The notes under the pieces: generated by a model
Seen by the model: the letters and a program-made list of their open reading frames with translations, nothing else
Told to the model about the DNA's origin: nothing
Databases searched by the model: none
Source of the DNA: Hofstenia miamia
Lineage: Eukaryota > Xenacoelomorpha > Acoela > Hofsteniidae
Direction of reading: 5' to 3'
DNA: 40,683 nt
NCBI GenBank assembly: GCA_900660155.1
Contig: CABFPE010000171.1
Span: 1,255,159-1,295,841, forward strand
Part shown: positions 23,554-34,721 of the stretch, piece after piece
How positions within the stretch are numbered: the first letter of the stretch is position 1
Layout: every line of letters starts with the position of its first letter
Translations under genes and position numbers: made by a program

Positions 23554-23721
23554 AATTGACCTTACTTTGCGAAAATTGACTTTATTTTCGAGAAATATGC
23601 AAAAATTGACCTTATTTGACTTAATACCACTTGCCTTCTGAAGCTCATACTATCTTTTTATTAATGCTGAATTACTTCCTAGCACAAAATAGACCTTTTT
23701 GAAAAAATTGACTTTATTGAC
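23554..23721. repeat. AATTGAC(C/T)TTA subterminal-type array
   Basis: AATTGAC words followed mostly by CTTA or TTTA start at 23554, 23574, 23604 and 23706, with shorter TTTGAC and TTGAC versions at 23615 and 23717. The array ends in TTTCCCTTG. It lies upstream of the BED/hAT transposase and may be that element's 5' subterminal region. Confidence 0.55.
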
Positions 23722-24335
23722 TTTCCCTTGCTCTATTAATTACATAATTACAAATCCACAATAAGTTCAAACGTGTACCATCCCTTCAAGCTTGTCCTCC
23801 TCGTCCAACCTGATTTCAGCGATTATTAATTATATTTTTCTATAACGAAGTTGTATGGTAATTTATAAATTCGCCAATAGTTCAAAACTACCATGATCTA
23901 TTTCTATTTAACTTGAAATTTTTATTTATCTCGCATTACTATAATGCAAAAATAGACTAAATATCATTGACGTGTTCGCATCTCTATGTCACTTCCTTAG
24001 AATGCCAAAATATGTTGATCTTCACTATCAGTTTCCATTAACAGTTGTTGGAAACGGTGTGTTTCAATCATAAACCTGATGGTCTTCTCTTTGGTCGCCG
24101 TTGGCAAATGAGGAAATAAATAAAGGGGGAGGATATTCAGCCAGTTTTGTCATGAGGTCTATGAATGGTTTGTGAAAATCAGTCTGTCATATAAATTAAA
24201 AGTAATGCTGAGATCATGCCATTTACTACAGTCTGTAACAAAAAATGAGATACTTAGTAAGTACTATGCATTCAACATGTATACAATAAGAAATAACGAG
24301 ATCAAGAATTACCTTAATACAGTAATAAAAAATGT

Positions 24336-24393
24336 CCGAAATTCATTGGCACATTTCCGAAATTCATTGGCACATAGTCCGAAATTCATCGAT
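24336..24393. repeat. Three-copy 21-22-bp tandem repeat
   Basis: CCGAAATTCATTGGCACA starts at 24336 and 24357, and a shortened third copy (CCGAAATTCATCG) starts at 24379. The spacing is 21 and 22 bp. Confidence 0.85.
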
Positions 24394-25498
24394 AAAAGGT
24401 GTAGAAACTGTAAAGCGGTATCACTCCAACGATAAATGCCAGATTTAGCCAGTTCAGTTTGGTCAATGAAGTTTCATGGTGGAAATTCATATTTCTCATT
24501 CTTAGTGTAGAACCTATACGGTTCCCGTTAACAAAAAAACAATTTTAGTAATTACCTTTTGTGAACTGTTCAAACTCGATGTGTCAGGAAATATAAAGAT
24601 TTTTAAACATCTAACTGCTGTTTTCATGAAGCCTGCATGCAAATTCAAATAAATTCACCAAATAATGAGAAGGCAAATCCCGTTATTTATTACTTGAATA
24701 AAAGTATGAATTGAGAAGCATTTCAGAACGCCTACCAGACCACCCGCTAACGACCTCCAGTTATTTCTACTTTCGTCCATTTCAACAAAATATTTACAAT
24801 TTTCCAGTGTTTGATTAAGTTTCTACACTAACATCTTGACTTTGAGTGAACAGAATTGTTCCTTTCCATTGTTTATGATTGTTGAGTTTCCAAGGCAGTA
24901 GCAGTTGCCGCCAATGGGGCGTCTGAGTATATACTTAGGCAACAAAGTTAATTATTTTTAGTTTTAGCCCGATTTCATAATCATGACTATCATTTTGAAT
25001 GATGTCATTGTCGCTATAAAACCTACTAAAGTAAATAATCTTCTTAGATGTAATTTAATTGCTGACTTATGTTTGTAACACATTAATTGACCATAAAATC
25101 ATTATAGGTGACTTTCTTGTGTGTGATAGCTATTTTGAATAATATATAATTTTGAGGATTCATATACACTGTATGAAGAAATTTTGGTTCTTCCCATCGG
25201 GTATGTAGAGTTATCTGAAACTATTGGTAATTTGAAATACTTTTTTCATTGATTGTTTCAAATATCTTCCCCGACTGAATACCATTCGAAATTTTTATCA
25301 GCTATATTTTGATTGCTTTCACTTCAGTCTGAGGGATAAAGGTATTATTCACAAAGAAGCAAGTGTGTTCAATATTTCATTTTTATCAAGAGTTACAAAA
25401 TATTTCTCCTAACATTTCGTATTAATTTTCTCAGCATTCCTCTAACTTGCTGTCTAGATGCAAGGCATTGCGTAATTTGGTTACATATTATATTAAAA

Positions 25499-25501
<3 letters not shown>

Positions 25502-25546
<45 letters not shown>
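25502..25546. repeat. TA dinucleotide microsatellite
   Basis: About 22 AT/TA repeats lie just left of the first Tc1-like copy. As at 20148, a TA tract next to a TA-targeting element suggests that the tract was the insertion site. Confidence 0.9.
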
Positions 25547-25547
<1 letters not shown>

Positions 25548-26278
25548 TTCTCACAGAATCAAAATTTCACATTTTTAAATATTGAAACCATTCTAAATAA
25601 AAATAAATCAATAATACAACAAAAAATGCATTGAAATTCACAAAAAACTATATTTACAATTAATTCAGGTTAGATAATAATGTATGTCTATACAACAAAT
25701 GATCTTAAGAGCTAGAATTTTGTATGTCTCCCTTTGGCATCTATTACAGCTTGGATTCTTTGGGACATGGATTCAATTAATTTGATACAAGTATCTACTA
25801 TGGGGGTGTCTCTATGCCAAATATGAATTATTGCATCAATTAAATAATTTCTAGTAGAAATATAACGCTCTGACAGTCGTTTTTTGATAATGGCCCACAG
25901 TGTCTATATTGAGTTCAATTCTGGCGGAAGCCGGGCCATGGCAACACAGGGATATCCACTTGAGAGAGATACTGGTCGCAGGTTCGGGCTTGGTGGCAAG
26001 GAGCCGAGTCCTGCATGTATGTTTGGCACCAGACTGTTGCCAATCATATATCTGAGGCTGCAAGCAATTCTATAGGACTCTCAAGTACTGGTCATGGTTC
26101 ATTGAAGCTTCACAGATATGTATGCTGCCGGCTCCCTGGCTGCTCATAATGGACCAAACCATGACTTTTACCGGGTGTTTGAGATTTTGATAGACTGACC
26201 TTGGAGACTGGGGTGATGTCCAAACACGGCGAGGATTGATGCTTAAGAATTCAAAGGAAGATTCATCACTAATTGCCA

Positions 26279-26397
26279 CTTAAATGAATGTATAACATCA
26301 ACTTAAGCACTTTAACAAAATCAATAGTAAAACGCCCAATTTAGATTAAGAAATATCAGATATTTAAATTTAATTTGGTAATTTATTTAAAATTTAC
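26279..26397 (-). other. Intron-like block inside the Tc1-like transposase
   Basis: Between FEDWKK and ISDES the minus strand has AAAAAG|GTAAAT at one edge and TTTAAG|TGGCAATT at the other, so it starts GT and ends AG. It contains stops. Removing it from GT to AG leaves the frame one base out, and removing one base less restores (V)AISDES. The same block is present in copy 3 at about 28041-28155 and in copy 2, so it is ancestral to these copies. Confidence 0.5.
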
Positions 26398-26648
26398 CTT
26401 TTTCCAATCTTCAAATGTCCAGTGTTGGAAGTTCCTTGCAAATTCTAATCGCTTGCTCTTCATTGCATGATTCAGTAACGGGACTCTTCTGGGCCACTGA
26501 CACTTGCTCCAGCTTCTTCTAGACTTTTCCTTAACTTTGCAGTAGTCGTTTCATAATTTTTCCTTATTTCACGCTTCAGAAAACCCTTGTCGGCTTCAGT
26601 TGTCTTTCTTTTTCTGCCAAAATGACCTCTTCTTTGGCTTCTGCTAAC

Positions 26649-26902
26649 AACATTCAGTCATTCTCTAGCAATCTTGGACACTGTGAAGTTGCTAATATTC
26701 ACTCTTCTAGCTATCTCACAATGTGATAAATCTGGATTTGGCAAAAGAGTTCGAATTTCGATCAATTTGAGTGGTNAACATTCAGTCATTCTCTAGCAAT
26801 CTTGGACACTGTGAAGTTGCTAATATTCACTCTTCTAGCTATTTCACAATGTGATAAATCTGGATTTCGCAAAAGAGTTCGAATTTCGATCAATTTGAGT
26901 GG
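26649..26902. repeat. 126-bp sequence repeated on both sides of an N
   Basis: The sequence from AACATTCAGTCATTCTCTAG to GAGTGGT occurs at 26649-26775 and again at 26777-26902, with a few mismatches. It is split only by the N at 26776. This is what unmerged overlapping contig ends (or two alleles) look like, and not a biological tandem duplication. Confidence 0.85.
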
Positions 26903-27172
26903 TGATGTATCCTTTCCTCTTGGCATGTTGGACTAATGAGATTTGATAAGCAATGTGTTCTATACAACTCCTGATTGCTGCTCTAATTCTATTGGATATC
27001 GCTTATCTGTGTAAAGGTAGAGTGTTAGAGGTGATATTAATAGTTTTAAGGGATACTGCATTGCATAAGCTAGCCTATGCACATTGGAATGCACCATATT
27101 GAATGTAAATAAACAATATTTTTTCTTTAAAGAATGCAGTCAGGTGTTAATGCATTTTGTAGTTCAAAATTN

Positions 27173-27460
27173 AAGTACTGGTCATGGTTCATTGAAGCTT
27201 CACAGATATGTATGCTGCCGGCTCCCTGGCTGCTCATAATGGACCAAACCATGACTTTTACCGGGTGTTTGAGATTTTGATAGACTGACCTTGGAGACTG
27301 GGGTGATGTCCAAACACGGCGAGGATTGATGCTTAAGAATTCAAAGAAAGATTCATCACTAATTGCCACTTAAATGAATGTATAACATCAACTTAAGCAC
27401 TTTAACAAAATCAATAGTAAAACGCCCAATTTAGATTAAGAAATATCAGATATTTAAATT
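27173..27460 (-). pseudogene. Tc1-like transposase fragment (copy 2), bounded by N joins
   Basis: The 288-bp piece between N at 27172 and N at 27461 matches copy 1 from about 26083 to 26371. The only substitution I noticed is AAGAAAG for AAGGAAG. It encodes AISDESFFEFLSINPRRVWT through EASMNHDQY and part of the intron-like block. Being N-bounded and near identical, it may be a misplaced or redundant contig. Confidence 0.8.
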
Positions 27461-27461
27461 N

Positions 27462-27842
27462 TTAACGGAACGAACACAATTACCTTAAATTGAAATGTTT
27501 TAACCCTATTTTACCTCCCTGAGATCTCGGAAACGGTACACCCGATCAACACCAAATTTGGTGTGGAGATACTTTGACATGTCAGGGATACTTTGTCAGT
27601 AACCATTTTGCGATACGAAAATTAATATGCAAATTATGCGCATATTATTTAGGTTTTGTATTAAATTTTCTTAATTTTGTCATTATTAGAAAATTACTAA
27701 ATAGGAAACAAGAGAAAGGTTTATAATATAAGTAAAACAGAAAACATTTAATTATAATTTTGAATTGAAAATTATGCATTGGTTTAAACTTATAGCATTT
27801 ACATACAAAATCGTTATTTTCGAAATTCTCAAGAAATGGACT
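27462..27842. other. N-bounded non-coding contig; possible pre-insertion allele
   Basis: The last 57 bp (about 27786-27842, AACTTATAGCATTTACATAC to ATGGACT) recur at about 28711-28768, immediately right of Tc1-like copy 3. The contig therefore carries the target site without the element. A perfect 16-bp palindrome, ACACCAAATTTGGTGT, occurs near 27549. No gene is seen. Confidence 0.6.
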
Positions 27843-27843
27843 N

Positions 27844-28570
27844 AAGTACTGGTGCTGGTTCATTGACGCTTCACAGATATGTATTCTGCCGGCTCCCTGG
27901 CTGCTCATAATGGACCAAACCATGACTTTTACCGGGTGCTTGAGATTTTGATAGACTGGCCTTGGAGACTGGGGTGATGTCCAAACACGACGAGGATTGA
28001 TGCTTAAGAATTCAAAGAAAGATTCATCACTAATTACCACTTAAATGAATATATAACATCAACTTTAACAAAAGCAATAGTAAAACGCACAATTTAGATT
28101 AAGAAATATCAGATATTTGAATTTAATTTGATAATTTATTTAAAATTTACCTTTTTCCAATCTTCAAATGTCCAGTGTTGGAAGTTCCTTGCAAATTCTA
28201 ATCGCTTGCTCTTCATTGCATGATTCAGTAACGGGACTCTTCTGGGCTTTATTGAGACAGTTGTGCCACTGACACGTGCTCCAGCTTCTTCTAGACTCTT
28301 CCTTAACTTTGCAGTAGTCGTTTCATAATTTTTCCTTATTTCACGTTTCAGAAAACCCTTGTTGGCTTCCGTTGTCTTTCTTTTTCTGCCACAATGACCT
28401 CTTCTTTGGCTTCTGCTAACAACATTCAGTCATTCTCTAGCAATCTTGGACACTGTGAAGTTGCTAATATTCACTCTTCTAGCTATTTCACAATGTGATA
28501 AATCTGGATTTGGCAAAAGAGTTCGAATTTCGATCAATTTGAGTGGTGATGTATCCTTTACTCTTGGCAT
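27844..28570 (-). pseudogene. Tc1-like transposase copy 3, 3' end missing
   Basis: The minus-strand ATG at 28570 opens MPRVKDTSPLKLIEIRT. The same TGA follows the helix-turn-helix, and the KTTEANKGFLKREI region and FEDWKK come next. After the intron-like block come VVISDESFFEFLSINPRRVW and KVMVWSIMSSQGAGRIHICE, ending at the N at 27843. The catalytic middle and end are absent. The non-coding tail up to about 28711 (ending AGGGATACTGCATTGCATAA) is shared with copy 1 at 26927-27070, so that point is the element's 5' terminus. Confidence 0.85.
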
Positions 28571-28768
28571 GTTGGACTAATGAGATTTGATAAGCAACGT
28601 GTTCTATGCAACGGCTGATTGTTGCTCTAATTCTATTGGATATCGCTTATCTGTGTAAAGGTAGAGTGTTAGAGGTGATATTAATAGTTTTAAGGGATAC
28701 TGCATTGCATAACTTATAGCATTTACATACAAAATCGTTATTTTCGAAATTCTCAAGAAATGGACTTT

Positions 28769-29062
28769 TTTTAAACTGGCTATAACTTTGTAACCCTTGA
28801 CCCTATCTGCATAATTTTCTCGTCAAAAGTTGCAGTACCAGTTAACGAAAAAAGTCATAGGATAGTTTATTTAAAAAACAGTCTCTGAATTTGTATATTT
28901 CGAGGTTTTGAAAAAAAAATTTATTGTGTCGAAGATATCTGTTTTTATTAACTACACAGCTACTTTATTGTTTTTTACAAAGCATTTTTGTTGATACAGG
29001 AATTCATTTTCTTTGCTTCCTTTGGATTGTCATTATTTGTTTAGCTAACAGTTAATTTTTAG
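28769..29062. other. Upstream region of the sulfotransferase gene
   Basis: This is AT-rich non-coding sequence ending in a 3' splice site: pyrimidine-rich GCTTCCTTTGGATTG at about 29016, then GTTAATTTTTAG at 29051-29062. I cannot identify a promoter or a 5' non-coding exon. Confidence 0.5.
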
Positions 29063-29282
29063 GTGATGAAAACCTTGACTTTCAACCGAAAAGTCATTGC
29101 AGGACTGTTAATTATATTTCTGTTTTGTTTTGTTATTTGGAGTTATTCTGCGAATCAGCTAAACTCTCTGTCCAACCCTCAGCCCAGACATTCCAAATCT
29201 TCTACCAGTCTGAAAGGCCACTTTTTAGAAGAATGGTCGTGCAGCGATCTTCAAAACGAAATTGAATCACAACGTAATGAAG
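29063..29282 (+). CDS. Golgi-type sulfotransferase, first coding exon
   Basis: The exon follows the acceptor TTTTTAG at 29062. Its ATG at 29066 opens residues 1-72 of a PAPS-dependent carbohydrate sulfotransferase, an enzyme class that transfers sulfate to glycan chains in the Golgi lumen. Residues 1-10 (MKTLTFNRKV) are short and basic, 11-27 (IAGLLIIFLFCFVIW) are a single membrane segment, and the rest is a Ser/Asn-rich stem. This is the type II topology of the class. The exon ends at the donor AAG|GTATGT (29283) after the first base of a codon. Only 3 nt separate the acceptor from the ATG, so a 5' exon or a trans-spliced leader must supply the 5' end. Which glycan is sulfated cannot be told. 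Confidence 0.75.
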
Positions 29283-30781
29283 GTATGTAGTTTCTAAATT
29301 TTAATCCATACCAAGAGAATTCTATGCACTCACATTATTATTAAGGAAATAAACACAAAGAGCTGTTTTGCACAATATGATATTCTATGCCTTCAATTAA
29401 ATTTTACACCCTTGGGCTAAAGCTATTGTAACATCATTTCACTAGTAATATTACAAGTTACATTTTATAATATTCAAAGGGGAGACTAATTTTGTATAAA
29501 TTATTAATGCAATTAGCAGGTGATATTTAAAAAAGGAAATTAGGAGATGGAATTCATTTCTTATAATTTCAAATATCAGGATACCAAATCACCAATGAAA
29601 GTATGGTCAGATGTTATTGCTTCTTTTGTAAGATAGACTACTATTACCAAAGCTGTAAAAAATTTGCCCACACCGCCAAATACTGGGAAGTAGATTACTT
29701 ATTAATGAACATCTAAACGGTTTGAGACAACGTTTGTCTTTTAGTCTTCTCTAGGTGTTATGCGGTTTTTTACCATTTCATAATTATTTTATTGCTTTTG
29801 GAATCTTGAGTGTTTGTTGGTTTAATAAACATACAACTTTATTAATTTGTAAAACTAAGTTTAAAAAAAGTTTATGAGTTTGCAAGTAAAATATAAATTT
29901 TATTGCTTTTAGCGGCGTTCTTTATTACTGTTTCGATAGACTTCCATAAAATGATTGAAATTTCTTTTAATCTTAAATGAGGAACAGATTTTTATATATA
30001 TTTATAAATAAATTTCTAGAGGGAATTAAAATATTTCCCTTCTCGTAGAATGCTTATTGCATATGCTCGCCCCATTTGCAATTTACCATCAGATTAAATT
30101 TGTTTATTCCCTCCAATCTTGTCAGATTTGGCATGAATGCTCTCAGATGTGAGTTCTTTGAAATCTGAATTTTCTTAAATGTGAAACCGTGTTCTTATTT
30201 AATTTGATCATTTTGGAAAGCGTTAGAAATGTTGTAACAAATTCAATGCTTTATCGTTTTATTTTTAAGTGTCAGGGTTAAATAAAGTGTTATTTTTTAA
30301 ATCAGAGGGGGGGCATCTTCCAATTTAAAAGATAATTTTAATTAATGAAAATTGACCCAAGAGAAACTATATTATAAAATTTAACCCTCCAAACTTTAAA
30401 TGTTCACAACGCTTTTGTAAAACTCAACATAACAAATATTTTAAATTCTTGGAAAATACACTTTTGTAAAAATTAATATACTAAAAAAATCGTTGCATCT
30501 GCCCCGACTGCCTCCCCCTAAATTAACACTTGAGCATTGCTTATTTCTTTGACTAAATTTACTGAATGCCGCATATATCCGAATCAATGTATTAAACCAT
30601 ATTATTTTTCATATAATATTCTATTAAAACTTCCATATATCATAAATAAATTATTGCGTTTCCTCTGAAATCTTTGAACAATTTGGACAAACACATTTAG
30701 AGCCCATTGTTTTTAATTATTACTGTTATAATTAATATTTAGCTCCCTTTTCTTTTACTTACAAGCACCCTGTAGCCCCAG
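29283..30781 (+). other. Intron 1 of the sulfotransferase gene
   Basis: This is a 1.5-kb AT-rich intron, GTATGT...CCCCAG. I see no gene or bounded mobile element in it. Confidence 0.65.
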
Positions 30782-30926
30782 TTAAAAAGCAATCCACATG
30801 CATATCAATTTTGGAGTCCACTTTCAGATGCGGTCAAGTTGTGTCAGACACTCATGTTTTGGCGAATCCGTATCTTACCTCGAAGACTGTGAATGAATTT
30901 CATAGTAAGGTGCAACAAGATTTTCT
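30782..30926 (+). CDS. Sulfotransferase, second coding exon
   Basis: The exon lies between the acceptor GTAGCCCCAG (30781) and the donor TCT|GTAAGT (30927). Joined to exon 1 the frame is open through all 145 nt: residues 73-120, starting VKKQSTCISILESTFRCGQV and ending KVQQDFL, with the last codon split after two bases. It would form the luminal stem before the catalytic domain. It has no recognisable motif. The call rests on the open frame, canonical splice sites and phase agreement with exons 1 and 3. A one-base shift at either end would break the reading. Confidence 0.6.
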
Positions 30927-31806
30927 GTAAGTTTTTTTCTTGTTGAACATATACAAGGGATTGCTATTGTAAACAAACGGGTACGGGTATTCCCGCGGGT
31001 TCCTGATTTCCCGCTCACACGTGCGGATACGGACGGGTGCTCATAAATAATATCGGGTTATGGCGGGTACGGGTACACTTTTAATTCCATATAATGTGCA
31101 TTTCAGTCCTAAATAACTCCGGCATTTTGTACAATTTGTGATGTTTTCTAAATGTCTTAAAACCCCCATAACTCACTAATTAATAAAGCTATCTAAAACC
31201 TGAAATCACAACTGGATAAGATCACGCCCGATCACTGGAATATTCAAGTCCACTTGAACAGGACAAATGTGTAATATATGTCGCATTTCATAACATGTTA
31301 GAAGTTTTGTATCAGCTAGTAATGAAAGATTTTGTCATTTGTAAACTACGTTTTCAAGTTATTTTTTCTTTTCCTTGTGTAGTTCAAATATCAATTTTTT
31401 TACAAGCTTAGCCCATTTCCAACTCTATTAAAACGGCAGGTTCTTCCTAGGCTTTTTGAATATGGACATACATTATCATCTTTTGAAGGTAGAATACGAG
31501 TCTGCTACTTTTGGCATTTTTACTAGGTATTTAAATAGTATTTTGTGCTAGAAATGATATTCTGTCAATTATTTAGTGAAAACATTCGATTTATTATTTT
31601 ATAAATATCAATTGAGTATTTGGGGAAACTTTGATTGCTTAATATTGGAATACTTTATGCAGGAGTTAAATTAATGCCTGGAATGAAGGCAACTTTTGTA
31701 TTATTTCAATAATTTGTTGCTGTAAAATAATAGATGCAATTTAAGATGACTATGCATACTTTGCCAGATGTTATTTAGTTTTCTATTTTTACAGCTGCAT
31801 TTATTA
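30927..31806 (+). other. Intron 2 of the sulfotransferase gene, part before the pogo element
   Basis: This is AT-rich intron sequence carrying a lone hAT-end-like block (30977-31078). No other feature is seen. The intron continues across the left half of the pogo element as the assembly stands. Confidence 0.55.
30977..31078. mobile_element. Lone end of an ACGGGTA-type hAT element
   Basis: The block ACGGGTACGGGTATTCCC, followed by several CGGGT/ACCCG words, matches the left terminal region of the hAT element at 34478. A second GGGTACGGGTACA lies at its right edge. No opposite end or target duplication was found, so this is a truncated copy or a fragment placed here by assembly. Confidence 0.6.
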
Positions 31807-32393
31807 GGGTAATTCGGGGCAAAACGAGACACTTAGGGGTTTGAAGTGAAATATGAGTCAACTTTGAAATGATATCAAGCACCTTTCACTCAAATATGTA
31901 AGAGTACAAACAGAGCTATGAAGTAAAAACTAATTATATAAGATTATAATGTTAAAAAGATACCCAGCAAGTGGGGCAAAATGAGACACACTAATTTTAA
32001 TAAAGTAAGGTGCCATGAAACTGACTTAAAATGAAATAAAACCATGGAAATCAGTCTAAAATGAATAAAAATCAATGGAATTATGAAACAAATTTAAAAC
32101 AAACTCTTTTATAAGCCCCATTTACAAAATTAAGCTAAACATAGAAATTAGAAATAAGAATATTTTTATTTTATTTTCTACCAACAAAAAATTTGAATGA
32201 TGATTAGAAGAAAAAAAGTGTAAATATAAAACATCAAAAAAGTAAGTGACTCTTATAAAAAGAAGAATTATAGCCTATCAAACATACAATGCATAGATAT
32301 GCATCATGAACATGTGATCTCTGCAAGAGGTTTTTTCATAATCAGCAATCAAATTCCTATCTAAAACTTGTATTTTATAAAAAATACTGTAGA

Positions 32394-34206
32394 TCAACCT
32401 AGCTTGCAAAGATCACATACCCAAACATCAGGTGGAGTAAATGTGCAACACTCCTCATGTGACCAAATTGTGCACTTTTTACCACTCACCCAATTCTCTC
32501 CAGTCCTTGCACTGCTCCATAGACCTCCACAGACCTCACACTCCCAATCATCACCAACATTTTCAGAATCTTCAAACGCAAGTTTTTCAATGTTTCTGCC
32601 TAAATATTTCTTTTTCCCATTGCTTTGACGCTTTTATTTCTGCACAATCTTTTTTGCAATACTGACTTTTTTTAGTTTTCTTAACTGTCTTTTTAGCGTT
32701 GCTAATTTTCTCGGTCTTGTTCTCATTCTGTTCTCGCAATATTTTCTTATATGGGGAACTGGTCAAAATTTCCGACTTTGTTTTGCTTTTATATTAGGAA
32801 CGGGTAATATGTCAGTAAAACTATGATTTTCCTTCAATGGCTTCATTTGACAGACTTTCATCAACTGATGGTGTTTCAACAATATTACTAGCTTCATTAC
32901 TAACATCAAAGTCGACTTGTTGCACAATTTGAGCGTTATTCGGAGTTGATGCAGTTTGAGATGTGGGTGGTTCAACAGGGGTAGTTGTTTCTTTAAGAGA
33001 GGTAGTAGCAGTGTTGTTGTTGCTTGATTGCCTTGGATCCTGTAATCAGTATCAGGTAATATATCTCTGTTAAATGGATATATACCAGAGGCACGGAAAC
33101 CAGCAGCTGCATTCTCAATCGTAGCCGATTTAAACTAGGCTGGACAGTATAGTTCACCAATTTCGTCAATTGAAATTCTCCGAGCTGGGTGTCTTCGTAA
33201 CCAATCAGAACAAAGTGTGTTGTAATAACTCTTTGGTGATTTAAACACACTTCTGTCAAGCGGTTAAAGCTTATGAGAAGTATGTGGGGAAATGATAACA
33301 AATAGAAGCCCTGCTCACAAGCATATTCCAACAAATCGATATTCTTCGTATGTGACTTATGACCATCCAATATCAACAAACACTTATTTTGAGGACTGCA
33401 ATGTGTATGTTTAACAAAATGTTTGACTTAGTCCATAAATAATTCGGTGTATATCCAACCACGATCTGAACATTTCCCCAAGATTCCTGCTGGAGCATGA
33501 TCGATTAATTTCTCCTTCATGCGTTTTATTTTAAAAATCATCATTGGCCGAACGTATACACCAGTATTGTATTAGTTTGCCCTCTCTCTGCACTGGTTAC
33601 AGAAGAAACCACTCTTTTCCCCTTTTTTGCAATGACTTTCACAGGTTTGTATACACACGTAAGTCCTGATTCATCGCAATTAAAAATTCGATGTGGACCA
33701 AAACTGTGCTCATTCAACAGTTTTTCCAAATTATCAAAATATCATGACACACCATTCTTATTGAGCCCAATCACACGGTTTAAATAAATAGCTTCTGGTT
33801 TTCGTACCGATAAAATTCCCTGTCCTTTCAAAAATCCTGCAACGAAATCACGACCAGCCAACTTTTTTGAAACCTTTATTTATCTTATTATTCGCAATAT
33901 TAAAAAATTTGTAACTCTGTGATAGTCATTCCATAAAATAAATCATCCATCTTGAGAATATATCCAGAAAGTTCTTTTTTTTTACCATCAGTTAGTACTT
34001 TACGATATGCACCTAATAACGTGGTTTCCGGTTTATCGCTTGGAATAGTTTTTAACCTGTCCGTGAAGTGAGTCTTTCGGGGTACCAAATAATTTCGAAG
34101 CCTTTCGGAGAGACATTTCCTAATTTTTAACTGCTTTTATAGCCATTTCCATACTATTAGTATCCCATGAAGCTCAGCTCGTTTGTCTGACATAATTTCG
34201 TACCAT
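32394..34206 (-). pseudogene. Pogo/Jerky-like transposase with C-terminal PHD-like finger, broken
   Basis: Minus-strand reading begins at the ATG at 34206 (MVRNYVRQTS, then a stop) and enters a Psq-type helix-turn-helix (MEMAIKAVKN-stop-EMSLRKASKLFGTPKDS). Then come ELSGYILKMDDLFYGMT (CENP-B-like region), IFNCDESGLTCVYKPVKVIA at about 33660 (first catalytic Asp), CLLILDGHKSHTKN at about 33370 (second Asp) and a frameshifted HTSHKLQPLDRSVFKS (third acidic residue region). A C-terminal finger at about 32400-32560 runs CEVCGGLWSS, KKCTIWSHEECC and VWVCDLCKLG (pattern C-C-C-H-C-C-C with one Cys replaced by Gly). The stop is TGA at 32394-32396. At about 600 residues its length is normal for the family. 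Several stops and frameshifts make it dead. Confidence 0.88.
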
Positions 34207-34721
34207 CTCAACAAAGAAAGATAAAATACAGGTAGCTATATATAAGAAAACAAACACACCAAATAAGAATATGAAATGTTGACCACACCGACAGCACGTA
34301 CACACATATACCTAGCTATCAAGGATTCTTATGCCTTTGAAATGTTTAGTAGGTAACTCATAACTATTATTTGTATATTTAAGCAATGAGTTGCAGGGAA
34401 TTTGAAGCAATAAACCATATAAATTTTTCTGATTGGAAAAAACAAACAACGGTCAGCATCGGTGTCCAATTAGACACTAGGACAGTGCGGGTACGGGTAT
34501 TCCCCTCAGGTACCTGCGGGTATGGGCGGGNCGTTTTGTACGAAATGTATTCAAATTATCCTTTTTAAGCAATATATAATTGGATTTACGAAAGATTAAC
34601 ATATCCGATGTGAATCAATTTCTTTAATTTAGAACATTCAGCCTCAAATCTATACTTTAATTTTTTTTCTATTTGATGGTTTGCTCCCATTTTTGTTGCC
34701 AATTCGTTTTTACAATTTTAG

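Larger units (their letters stand above)
23225..25501. other. Non-coding region
   Basis: I see no gene. The stretch holds the AATTGAC array (23554-23721), a small triplicated motif (24336-24393) and otherwise ordinary AT-rich sequence. The frame 24172-24435 runs through the triplication and has no domain. Confidence 0.5.
25712..26926 (-). pseudogene. Tc1-like transposase copy 1, broken
   Basis: Minus-strand reading starts at the ATG at 26926 (MPRGKDTSPLKLIEIRTLL) with a helix-turn-helix (HCEIARRVNISNFTVSKIA), then a TGA, a basic stretch (SRSQRRGHFGRKRKT), and RLEFARNFQHWTFEDWKK. A 118-119-nt non-coding block (26279-26397) follows. Then ISDESSFEFL (first Asp), KVMVWSIMSSQGAGSIHI, QQSGAKHTC (second Asp lost), ELNSI-stop-TLWAIIKKRL (the Glu codon has become TAG), and a final stop at 25712-25714. 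Two of the three catalytic residues are gone. A contig join at 26776 repeats 126 bp inside the gene. Confidence 0.88.

Noticed and set aside
26649..26902. Tandem duplication inside the Tc1-like gene
   Set aside because: The repeat is split exactly by an N and looks like overlapping contig ends or alleles.
32368..32665. Plus-strand frames
   Set aside because: They are antisense shadows of the PHD-like C-terminus of the pogo transposase on the minus strand.
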